Assembly: GCA_013399015.1 (NCBI GenBank)
Contig: VWZX01006240.1
Span: forward strand, 428,001 to 492,000
Origin: Galbula dea
Taxonomy: Eukaryota > Chordata > Aves > Piciformes > Galbulidae
Length of the DNA: 64,000 nt
Reading direction: 5' to 3'
Part shown: positions 11,701-23,700 of the stretch, one piece after another
Position numbering within the stretch: position 1 is the stretch's first letter
Layout of the letters: the number at the start of each line of letters is the position of its first letter
Notes under the pieces: generated by a model
What the model saw: only the letters and a program-made list of their open reading frames with translations
Database searches by the model: none
Told to the model about the DNA's origin: nothing
Made by a program: the position numbers and the translations under genes

Positions 11701-14700
11701 AACCATGGCCCTGAGTACCACATCTCTGCAAATACTGGAACTAGTGGAAGACTAATACTGCTATAATTGATGCATGAAGCTGACATCAATGTGTAATGGA
11801 CTTCTGCTGTTGGTTTTTACCTGAACAGCTCCAAATCACTCAGCTTCATGAAGCTGATTGTTCTAACAACTCTTGCAGTTGTTTTAAAAGCCACCATTGG
11901 CAAAGCAATCACAATATCTTTCCCATCTATATTTATTTCATCTATGGTTACTCTTTTCATTCAAGTAGTTGGGAGTTGTTTGGGTTGGTTTATTTTTTCC
12001 AATCCACAAGCCTCTCTCTTTCTTATTTCTCTTTCCCTTCCCTTGATGGGGATGGGGGAAGAGGGGAAGCAGTGGAGAGTGTCTGTCACTGGGTGTTGGT
12101 CAATCCAGCCCCAATCCTAAATGGATACAGATACTCCATCTCTCATCACAGAGTTAACTCCCCCCCACACACATGCTGCCTTGCAACCCTTTCCCAGCAC
12201 ACATGGTGCATGTTGAACACAAAGCAAACTCAAATGCCCTTAAGCTAATGCTCTGATCAAGACAACATTGAGAGCATTATTCTTTTGCATTCCCACTACA
12301 CCTCATTTAATGATGTGGACTTGTATCTTGCTAGAGCACAGCATCACTGTCACAGGCTCCCTCTTTGATAGACAGACACCAGTCACTGAAAAAAAGCCTG
12401 GAGGATTGGAATCACAAATGGATTACAGCTGATACAAGTGTCCCAGATGGGGAGGAGGGGAAAGATTTCCATCTACATAAAGGAAGGCAAAATACACTGA
12501 GCTGAGTACCAAGGTAATTAAGAAAATCAAAAGAATGGTTGGATTAGAAGAAAAAAAAATCATAAATTATCTATATAGACATCACTGGCAACTGCAGGGT
12601 TTCCATGATAGAACTGAAGCAGCTATGACCAGTGGAACTAAGTAACACAGGCAGCTCCATCTCAGCAGAACTGCCAAAATCCTCTGCTATGTGTCTTGGA
12701 TCTTTTTTCACTTGGGGTTTTTGGTTGTTTGGGTTTGGAGTTTTTTCTTTTAGGTTACCTTTGTTTTCAAAATGATCATGTAACTCTAAGTCAACACAAG
12801 AGACTTTCCCCTGGGTGAAAGCCAGGAGGGTGACAGTGATGTCTATTTTTTCACCTGAGGCTGGATCATGGCTGTCTCTGAGGAAAAGCTGAGTCTGAGG
12901 TTTGGAACTTCCAGAGCACACTGTATTGTTAAGGTTTTTAAAGCACTTTACAAAGGAAGGCACTTAGAAGTGCCCAAGGAGATAACACAAGATACTGACC
13001 AGCATAAGACAACCTCATTCCACTAGGACACAGCAGGGCAGGGGATGAAGATGAGGTTTGGCAGAAAAGTGGCAATGGGGCCATGTACCCAAGAAGGTCA
13101 AGCCAAACTCTTTCAGACTATAATTAACCTCATCCTTCCCAACCTCTGAGCAAGGAGTTTTCAACCACATTTCTTGCAGCTTCTTTTCCATCTGCAGTTG
13201 CTTTAAAAATGGTCAACAACCTGGAGCTACCAGCTTTTGCCAGCACTCCATTATTAAACATAAAACTGCACATACCTAAAGCTCAGATTCCAGGAACCAC
13301 CAAGTGTTATCAGACTGAACAATCTGCATCAATTCAGTATTACACTGTGGTTCCTGCATGTGGTAGAAGCCAGACCTAGAACTAAAAATACATATGGCAT
13401 GAAAAGGTCCATTCCTGTTTGGCCTGTGCCTACCCTGGAGAAGGAAACATCTTGCTGACCTGCCAAAGCACTGGGGTTTTTTTTTTAACTAGTTCTTTTT
13501 TTAAGTAGTGTAGTTGGGTCAGGCTTGTCAAATTGATTAAAAGCAGAATGAAGCAATGTGTCCATGATGTACCCTTGACTCTACCCTAGTGAGGCTGCAT
13601 CTGGAATGTTGTGTCCAGTTCTGGGCCCCTCAGTTTCAGAAGGATAGGGAAATGCTGGAAAGAGTCCAGCCCAGAGCCACCAAGATGCTGAAGGGGCTGG
13701 AACATCTTCCTGATCAGGAAAGGCTGAGGGAGCTGGAGCTCTTTAGCTTGGAGAAGAGGAGACCAAGGGGTGACCTCATTTATGCAGGGGGGTTGGACTA
13801 AATGATCTTTCAAGGTCCCTTCCAGCTCCTAACATTCTGTGATGCTGTGATACTATAAAGATTTAAGTAGTCCATAAGCATAAAAATGAGAGTTTTACCT
13901 TCCTTAGCTTATAAACTATGATAAACAGACATCTCTGATACCTCTGGGATCAGCTCAAAGTACATTTAACCCAGAAGTAATCTTTCTCCACTGGATCTAG
14001 TGGGATCTGCTTAAGCCTCTTGTTAGTTTTGATCACCCATGATAAATCACTAAATCCAAACTGCTGATGTTCTTCAACATTCTTAATTCTATCAGTATTT
14101 TAGAGACATTTACACAGTCATGAGATCTAATGTCCCACTCCAACCATCTCATCTGGAATGACCCTGTTGACATGCTTTGGATTTAAGCTCCAAGACCCCT
14201 CTCAGTGCCTCAAGAGGATCTAGCATGACTAAAACATTACAAAGCATTTATTTAAAGGATGGGGTTTGGTTACTGAATGTCTGCAGCTCCTGTTCATTAG
14301 CTTGGGTGCTTGATACCTCTAGAAGTCACAGAATCATTAAGGTTGGAAGAGAGTTCTAAGATCATCAAGTCCAACCATCAACCTATCATCACCATGCCAC
14401 TAAACCAGGGCCCCAAGTACCACATCTAGATGTTTATCTATCTAGAAGAGGGTTGTTTAAAGAAAGATATCCAGCTGCTGAAAGCACATACTCCATAAAG
14501 GTTACAAATCCACTCAACAAACTGGAGTTTTAAGCTTTGTACACTTTGATAAAGAACAGGCTGGGACCACTATAGAAAGTGGCAAGGCAGAATGATTCCT
14601 AAATCTGGCTAGAACACACCTGGTTTGGATACAATGGGCACCAAACCTCTTCTGAAGCAGCCATGCTTATCAAACCTGCTACCACAGTATATTAGATGGC

Positions 14701-17700
14701 ATTTTGTAGGGTTCAGATCAGTGCTGGGGGAACATCTCCATCCCTCACTCCCTCTCCCAGCAGAAGAGGACAGTGACTGCACAATCTCCTTCACCAAAGG
14801 AAAGCACATGAGGGACAACTCTCACACTGCCTCTTGACAAAATGAGCTTTTGGCTGCAGAAGAAAAGGCAGAAAAGAGCTCATGGAGCCTCCTGGTTGAC
14901 ACCTTGAAGAACAATGTGGGTGTAGAGGCAGTGAGGGCCTGTAGGAGGCCCTGCAGTGGGGCTGGTAGGAGGCTCCCAGCCCCCTCATGGCATATTGAGT
15001 AAGACAAGGAAAATCATCTTGTGCTGAGCTCTAGCTTCAAGCAGCTTCAGTGTTGGTTGCCACAGAGAATTTTGTTATTTCCCTGCATCCTTGGAGGTAG
15101 AACTGCCCAACATGAGCATGAGGTGGAGGAGGAAGCATCAGAGAGCCAATTGCTCTTCAGAGACACAACACAAGTAGGCACCCTTGGAAGGACTGTGAGC
15201 CTCCAGCTCCTCTGCAACATTCCAAGCACTTCCATGAGCAATGCAGCAGTGAGGAAGCATTGAAATCTTGCAATGCAACTGTGTCCTCAGGGAGGTTCAT
15301 GTATCCAATGGAGGCTACTCTTCAGAACAAAAACCCACCCCAAAAGACCAGAAAGGAGGAGAAATCAGAATAATAGCCCACAGCTTGCATTGCTCTGATC
15401 CAATCTGAGAATCTGCTGATGGAAAATACATTTGTCAAGTGTGCACAGCATGAGCTACACTGCACTGACTTCTATCTGAGGGAGGAGAAGAGCCCTGAAC
15501 ATTCAGGGAATCAGATCTCAGCTCCCCTCCAAGCTGGGGATATTTTTTCTGCTTGATTTCTTAACAATTTCAGAGAGCTGGGAGGGAAAGAATATCACAC
15601 TCAGCCATCAGCAGAGAGCACAACTAGAAATGCTAGCATTAAGAATGAAACTCAGTCAGAGTGACAGCTTCATCTTTGTATCTTAAACAGCAAGAACTGG
15701 GATGGCAGAGACCTCAGGCAATGCCCACACAGTGATGTCTTGATTGAGCCTTTGGGAGGAAGGTGGGAAACTCAGCTTCCTACTCAGAAAGTCACTGACC
15801 AAGTGAACCTTAAAAGCCTGCAGGACCATAAACAGTGGTGAGAAAGTCTCCCAAGCTGTCTGGCTTCAGGCTTGGATTGCTCACATGTTTTCTGCATCTT
15901 TATAGCTGCTGAGCCAGTCTCTCTAGTGTTTCTTTCCTTCTCTGCAGCTGCTCCTCAGAAGGACAAGCAGCAGCTTTCAATGCACATGTCCTTTGCCACT
16001 GAAAACCAGCCCCCAGACTACAAAGTTATGTTGGGAGTAGAAGGTGAGAGAGTAAAAGGCCAAATGACATGAAGGAGGCTGAAACATCAAGTCCTATGTG
16101 ATAGAAGGTGGATTAATATGCAATAAGGAAGATGGCAAAAGAAGTGGAGCAGACAAATCTCCTGAATTTGACCAGCAAAAAGGTCTGAATTTTGGTTGAA
16201 GAGGCTTCCTGCACAGCACTGAAGGGTCCTTATCTCCTGCAGATCATTCCCAACAAGTTATTTCTGAAGTGAGCTAACATGAGCTTTGCTTTTCCATTTC
16301 AGTCTGTGAGATCCAGTCATTATTCTGACAGATCAAAGGCACTTCCCAGGAGTAAGGTGAACCACTACACCTTGAGGCCAACCACAATCACCAGCAGAGA
16401 GTGACACTGAGGAGAACAACTCAGAAACAAGTTGGTTGAAAATCCCAGATCATGTTTTTCAAGATGATTCCCACCTTAAAATGCACAGTAGACAAAAAAA
16501 CCCTTCCTCAGACAGCCCTGAGGGTAGAAACCAAACTCACAGCTGGGGCCTCTAGCTACCAGGGCTATCTACCACCAGAACATCACCAGTTATTTGTCCT
16601 GAACCAAGGGAGCCTTATCAGCTGAAAAGGTGCCTGTCTCCCTACAGACACTTCTGAGAACACACAGACAATGATGCTGAAAGTCCAGGTCAAAAAAGAG
16701 GCCCCAGATTTTTGGGAACCTATGTGGTTGGGCAGTGCTAGAAGAAAGCAGGCAGGGAAAGCTGTTGGAATTCCATGAATTTGATACCTTTATATCTCAG
16801 TTTGGGCTGTAGTTAGGTGAATGATTCTTACAAGCACCCATAATTAGGTGTTTGGTGTCAGAAATGAAGCTTTCTGCATGGATTGCTTCTGAGGAAGCAA
16901 GAAAAATCAGCTCTACATGTTATACAACACTCAGGAAAAGAGATTTTCTGATGGAGTGGACAAGTTGTGCTTTTGTAAGCTAATATTACACATTTCCAAC
17001 AATTTTCCTACACAGCTACATATGTTCTACTAAATTAGCATTTCTTAAAGATAACAAAGCTACCAGGGGTTCTGCTGACTGCAGGATTACACCTTTATCT
17101 CCTTCCCAGGGCAAGTACAATATCATTAGTTATTTCCTTTTTTTGTCCAGGGCAGTAAAATTGTCCTTTCATTTTTCCAGGCTGCTTCCACAGCTAAAGG
17201 AGGAACCAACCTAGATGCAAGAGTGTGTTTTTGCTGAAGAATTAGCCCCCTCTAAGAATCCCTCAGGAGTTAAAATCAATTCAGTTACTGGTGACTTGGA
17301 GGCAGAGGAAATGACAACAGTTAGCTGATGATCTCTCACCTTCCAGTCCCAGATCTGAAGAGAATCTAAAAGACAACAGACCAGCAACAAAGGCTGAAGG
17401 TCAAGTCCAAGCAAGGGGTTTGCCTGATGCCTGGTGCTGTGTACACCTCCTCCTAACACTCCAACACTTCTTTTGCAACTGCTAGCATTCCCAAACCATC
17501 CACAGGCACCCCAAAATCCTAAGCCAAACACTACTGTAATAAAACAGGCTGGAGAATGTAAAAATGGATTAGCCTGGTCATGTCAAAATGCTTCACATTG
17601 CATGAGAGGGGAAAACTTCTCTACTACCCAAGGTCAAAACATGAGGTCTGGTTCCCATTTCAGAACAAGCCCTTGCAAGAGATGCTGTTCCCTTGCCAAC

Positions 17701-20700
17701 TTGCATAAAGAAAGATTAATCCACAACATCAATATGAATATAATTTTTTCCTACTAAAAGACAGATTTACTTTAAGGAAGTGGATCATATTTGTCTTACA
17801 TTTTATAGGCCCCCATAGTTACATCTGGTCCTTATTGATTCAAATTTTATTCAGCTTGCCTAATATTTTTGCTTACAGTTATATTCTCTAAGATCAGAAA
17901 AGCTAAAACCTGAAAATTCAATGGCACTATTCATTAACATTCCTTTGGGGTGCAGTCACCCCCCATTTGCAAGCTCTCCTTTGATTCTGCAATAACAAAA
18001 CTAAGGTAATAAGATGTTTAGTGTAAAAATATATGACTTCAGTCAGAATGATAGAGAGAGCTAAGCCTCTGTGAATCCCATGCCAAAGCAAACCAAAGGC
18101 TCTCAAAAACGTGTACATGCTCATTTTAGAGGGAATAATAAAGCAGGGAACCACATAGTAAAATGTTAACTCTCTCATTCTTCTCATTTTATGAAATTAA
18201 AAGGGCAAAAAAAGACCATTTAGAGTGTACACTGCAGAGCACAGCTTAGAAAGAATGCATGAGATCCTGGATGCATGGGAGTCAGGCAGCCAACAGCCAG
18301 TGGTTTCCAACCAGCAGCAAGCAAGAGCCTCCTGAAGTCCATCCTGACATGTCCTGCTGCTCTTGCATCTTGTTAGCTTCAATTTTATGGCTGATTTCCA
18401 CTCCTGGAAGACACCAGCTTCTTCAAGCTACTCTAGCTAGCCAGAGAATCAGCTCAACTCTTGCCACAGACCCATGAAACACATGCTTTGCAAAGCTTCC
18501 TGCTTTAATTCCCCTTTCTGATAACTCATGCACAAAGCAGTTTGGTTTGTTCATGCTGTTGTAAGCTAACATCCTTCTGGAACGATGAGGAATCCACAAA
18601 CTTCAATTTAACATTCTCCAACCAAGAGGCAAAGCAATTCCTCACCATTTCCAGCTAACTGCATTTCCCACTCTGTCCTCTAATTGCTTTCTGGTTTAGA
18701 AATCTGCCTGATGGTTTTAAGAAGTGATTGCACCTTTTTTTTTTGGCTCCCCCTCTCCCAACCACAAATTTTCCCTCTACAATACCCAAGCCACAATTAA
18801 AAACTCAGGCCTTTCATTCCCATTTTTCATTCTATTGTTCCATTCACTGCACAACAGACTTAACAACAAGATATTGCTGAAACCCTCCTGAGGCCAATAT
18901 CTTCCTTTTCACTTGTAGTTACAAGGTAAGCATATCCCCCTGAAACACTTTCAGTCTTAGCTGCACTTGATGACTGCCTACAAAAATCACTCAGACCTCA
19001 TCTACACCTAAGGAAGTTATTTGCACCTGAATCTGACCACAACTGCAGTAGGAGGGAGGGAAGAAAGCTCAACCAAGGGAGAACCTCAGGTCAGTGAGAG
19101 AGAAGTCACATCAGTCCTCATGTTTAGGTAGGTTCCCACTGCTGACTGCACTACAGCACAAAGCAGAGATCCCAGGCTTGGCTGTGGTATTGCTAACAGC
19201 CTGCTCCTGGCAGCCTGCAGATCCTAGCAGGGTAATTAGCCCTCACAGCTCCAGGGGTAAACCTTGAGTCTTGAACTGCTACAACTGAAATTCACAGTTT
19301 CCTTGATGATTTTCCCTTGCCTTTCCTTAACAGATGGGGTTTATGCAAAGGTATGACTCACCTGGACTGACAGAATGAAGCTAAATATTCTTCTGTCACC
19401 ATCACAAAGCTTCCACCCTCCCTGCTCTGCTGCAAGCAGGAAAGCCTCCTGAGCTAGCTGAGGTGATTAGAAAAGCTTTTTCCTCTCTGCCTGGCATTAC
19501 CAGCACTGCCACCAACTAGTATTAGTTGAGTGCAGGCAAACTCTGTCACTTTTTGGAGCACTGCTCAAGTGTTCCAGTTCCCTGGCTGTGTGGTTCACTT
19601 TATTTTACAGGTGGAATACCTTCCAGTTTATTAGTTGCCTTCAAAAATGCTTCTGATCAAAGTAAAACAGAGCCCCCCCCCAAATCAGTAACCACATTCA
19701 AAGTAGCCAAAGCAGTCTGTTATGTACTTGTATGAGTTTTGTTGTCATTTAGAATCCAAAAGATACAGAAAAATGATGCTTCTTTCCTGCCTTTCTATGT
19801 GAGGTTCAGCTAGTGACCACCTCCTGGTTGCTCCCCCTCCAGAGAGCCCCTAGGTTACTGCTCCTGCAATCTTCTGCTTTCATATGCTAGGTGCCTCTTC
19901 AATACTTAACTGTGACTTCAAGTTGCACCAGGTTTAGATTGGATAGCAGGAACAATTTCTTCCCAGCAAGAGTTGCTAAGCATTGGCCCAGGCTGCCCAG
20001 GGCAGTGGTGGAGTTACCATCCCTGGAGGGGTTTAAAGAGCATCTAGATGTGGTGCTGAGGGCCATGGTTTAGTGGCATGGTGGTGATAGGTTGATGGTT
20101 GGACTTGATGACCTTGAGGTCTCTTCCAACCTTAGGGATTCTGTGTGTGATCCAAGCCCTGGCTGAGCCTCTTCACTCTCTTTCCCCCTCCCAGGATCTT
20201 CTAACTCTGCCTAGGGGGAATCTCCCTGTCCCAGGTGGGTTTGGAATGTCTCCAGAGACAGAGACTCCACAACCTCTCTGGGCAGCTTTGTCCAGTGCTC
20301 CACCACCCTCAAAGGAAAGAAGTTTCTCCTTAGGTTTAGATGGAACTCTGTGTTCCAGTTGGTGTCTGTTCCCTCTTTAAACAATTCATAGAATCATAGC
20401 ACAGCCCAGGTTGGAAGGGACCTTAAAAATCAGCTAGTTCCAACCCCCCTGCCATGGGCAGGGATGCCAATTGCTAGACCAGGTTGCCCAGGGCCACATC
20501 CAGCCTGGCCTTGAACACTGCCAGGGATGGGGCAGCCAAAGCCTCTCTGGACAACCTGTTCCAGTGCCTAACCACCCTCCTGGTAAAGAACTTCATTCCT
20601 TGATATCCTGCTCTCAGAAAAGTTGAGGAGAAAACCTCCTAGAACCTTGCTGGCAATGCAGTTCCAGAGGGACAAGCTCCTTACTTGAAATGAAACCACA

Positions 20701-23700
20701 GCTTCTGCAGAGGGCAATGAATCAAAAGCAGAATAAGTGAGGAACATTTCCTAAATTTATGGTGAGCAACTGCACTATCTGATGCTGCCAGCCCTGCATC
20801 CCAGGGGACCAGTTCCTCATCCCACCCCAGACCCACATGCTCTCAGCTGATGCAGCTTTTGGCCAGCTGGCCATGCCACCACTGGCTGCCTGCCATCAAT
20901 GCCCAGCTCTGAAAGCTGAACTTCACATCTAAAGAGTCACAGCTTGTCCAGGCTGAGAGTTGGATTGTCTTTTGCCCAGTGCACTGGGGTTTTACAGTGC
21001 CTGTGGCTCTGGGAGCTGCACCACAGGCAGTGCCCAAACAGCTCTGCAGCATTCAGGAATCTGGAGCATTTCAGGTGTCTCAGGAGCACCAGCAGCTGCC
21101 AAGTGACAATGACACCTCTGTCAGGTTTATGGCTGCTAGAAGTGGTGGTGGAGCTGACAAACATTTATATCCACTTCAGCAAGCAGGAGAAGAGGGCAGG
21201 ATGGTGTCCTGGGGAGCAGAGGTAGAGCCTCCAACCTCCTTTTGGGATCTTTCTGAAAACACTTCTTTTTTGTTTGTTTGTTTTAAATTCCCACTCTGAG
21301 CTTACTTGTACAAGTTTGATTGGACTACCACCAAAAACCAAAACACACCCAGGCTTCTCACAAATGGAAAGGCCTGTACCTCAGCCAGCTCCACTCTGCA
21401 GTTTAATTGCTTTAAAGCAGAGGCCATGTGTTGTTTTCTCTCAGGGGTACATGGGAAGGGGAAATGAAAGACAGTGAAGAAAAACATAAAAAGAAAAAGC
21501 AAGCCTTAGAATAAAATGAAATAAGACTGCTTGAGAGCTCCAGCAGTCTAAAGAGCAGAGAATGACAGAATAGTTTGGGTTGGAAGAAACCTTTAAGATC
21601 ATTGAGTTCAACTGTTAATCCAGCACTGCTAGGTCACCACTAGCCCATGGCCCTCAGCACCACATCTCCAGGGCTTTCCAATCCCTCCAGGGATGGTGAC
21701 TCCATCACTGCCCTGGGTAGCCTTTTCCAGGGCTTGACAACCCTTTCAGGAAAGGAATTTTCCAACCTGAATCTCCCCTGGTGTAACTTGAGGCTGTTTC
21801 CTCTCATCTTTTTGCTTGTTAGATGGGAGAAGAGACCAACCTCCACCTGGCTCCAGCCTCCTTTCAGGGAGCTGGAGAGGGTGATGAGGTCTACCCTTGA
21901 GCCTACTTTTCTCCAGGCAAAACAACCCCAGATTCCTCAGCTGCTCCTCACAAGACTTGTGCTCTAGACCCTTCACTAGCTCCACAACATGAAGACAGCT
22001 CTCAAGGACAATCTTTCCTTCCTTCCCTGCCTCTCTTCTACAAGTACCTCTTTCCAGCTGATGCTCTCCTGCTCCTCTAAGCCCACAGCCATAGTCCTGG
22101 CTTCTAGGACATGCACCTTGAAAGACTTAACAAGTTATCTTCTCAACAGCAAACATTTCACAGAGGTTACAACTTCACTTTCCAACCTCCTGAAGAAATG
22201 ACCCTCCCTGCTCACAGGCTCTGTTGTGTCAAGCCTCTCCTTAGTGATGTCTGATGAGATCCCTGAGGTTCTGCCTTACAAGCTGCACTCTAGATTTCAT
22301 TTTGAAGCAGTGTGGCCCTTTAGCAGGCTGCCAGATTGATTAATCCAAAAGATGGGACTGGACATCATGTGTACATGCCAAATATTCTGAAGTAAGCTTT
22401 CCCATCACATGGGAGCTGCTGTTGTGCACCAGTGTTGACTGTTAGCACTCAGCTAAGTGTTCTTAGATCAAGTGTATTTGAATACCACACAGCTGAGGCC
22501 CTTATGCTCCTGCCAGAGCCACCTTAGACTTGGTAAGTTCTACCAAGGAGCAGCTTTCCTGTCTCCCCCCTGCTGATCAATTCCTTCTGAGATCCTAGGA
22601 GCTGGGGCTGAGATCCTTCAGCATTTCACAGGCACTTACACACCTGCACAGGTACAAAATAAAGATACCCCAGTAGAGGTAAGGGGAAGGAGGAAGAAAT
22701 GAGTCTTCCTGTCTTGCAAAGGTAAAAGATCTGACAATGTCCATTTCAAACACAGCTAAAAACCCAAACCCAAACTGCTGAAGCCAGTTACAGCTTGGTT
22801 GTAATTTCTCTGCACTGCAGAGAACAGTGGGGCTTGGAGAGATCATTTTTGCCACACAACAAGACCTTCAGAACTGCTGAACTTCTAGGGCACATCAACA
22901 TAACACATGCACAAGCAGTGAAGCTGGAAGTCAAATCATTTTGCCTTTTTAAAGGTACAGAAGAGGTCTATAACTGAGTTCAAAACAAATGACAGAGAGC
23001 AAGACAAGAGACATCACTCAGCTCCAGGTACCCATTTTTGTTCTAGTTCCTCTCCTGCTCACAAAACTCAGAAGGACAGAAACTTTCCTACAGTCCTGAG
23101 TAGCATTTTCTTTTCCTCATGTGACTTTAATTTCACCTCTTTAACAACTGGTTTTCTAACTGCATGGCAAAACAAACAAAAAGAAAGGCATCAAAATAAT
23201 TTGGAGGAGATCAGTAGTCCAAAGAAGTCAGAGCAATGATGATTCCACCAGCTGAAGACACAAGGAGGGTGGGGAGAGCCTGTCCCAGGTTGCCCAGAGA
23301 GGTGGGAGATGTCCCATTCATCCCTGAAACCATCCCAGCTCAGGTTGTTTGGGTCTCTGAGCAACCTGCTCTAGTTGGAGATAACCCTGCTGGCTGCAGG
23401 AGGGTTGGACTAGGTGACCCCTAAAGGTTTAGGCTATGAACCTGTGCTTCTACCTGCTTGGAGAAGGCTTTGCAGCACTGTTTTGGACAGGCAAGTTATG
23501 GAGAAGCTCAGAGATGGTCTCTGCAGATGGTGAATGATCAGATTAGATTCTGGTCTCACCAAAGCCATTTGTTTCCTGTGAAACAACATTGCTGCTCTTG
23601 GAATAAGCTGATTCAGAAAGAGGAAAAGAAATAGGCACTCCTTCTGGGTAAGTCCTGTGACAGGAGGATCAGGGATCCTCAGCCAGAGCTCCCTCCCTTC

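Larger units (their letters stand above)
11080..12110 (+). mobile_element. probable decayed solo LTR of an endogenous retrovirus
   Basis: It opens with TGTCCTGGTTTGGGTTAGAA and includes GGATTCCATTCCATAC, then near the end a pyrimidine-rich stretch followed by GATGGGGATGGGGGAAGAGG and GTGTCTGTCACTGGGTGTTG. This order resembles avian ERVL-type LTRs that begin TGTCCTGGTTTG. A CR1 fragment (11623-11725) and a 14-G run interrupt it. There are no coding remnants. Boundaries are approximate, and the identity rests on remembered consensus phrases. Confidence 0.45.

Noticed and set aside
12571..12963. 130-codon open frame on the minus strand in the 16-kb intron
   Set aside because: It has no PDZ or other motif, no splice context, and runs through a T-rich low-complexity tract. 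It is most likely open by chance.
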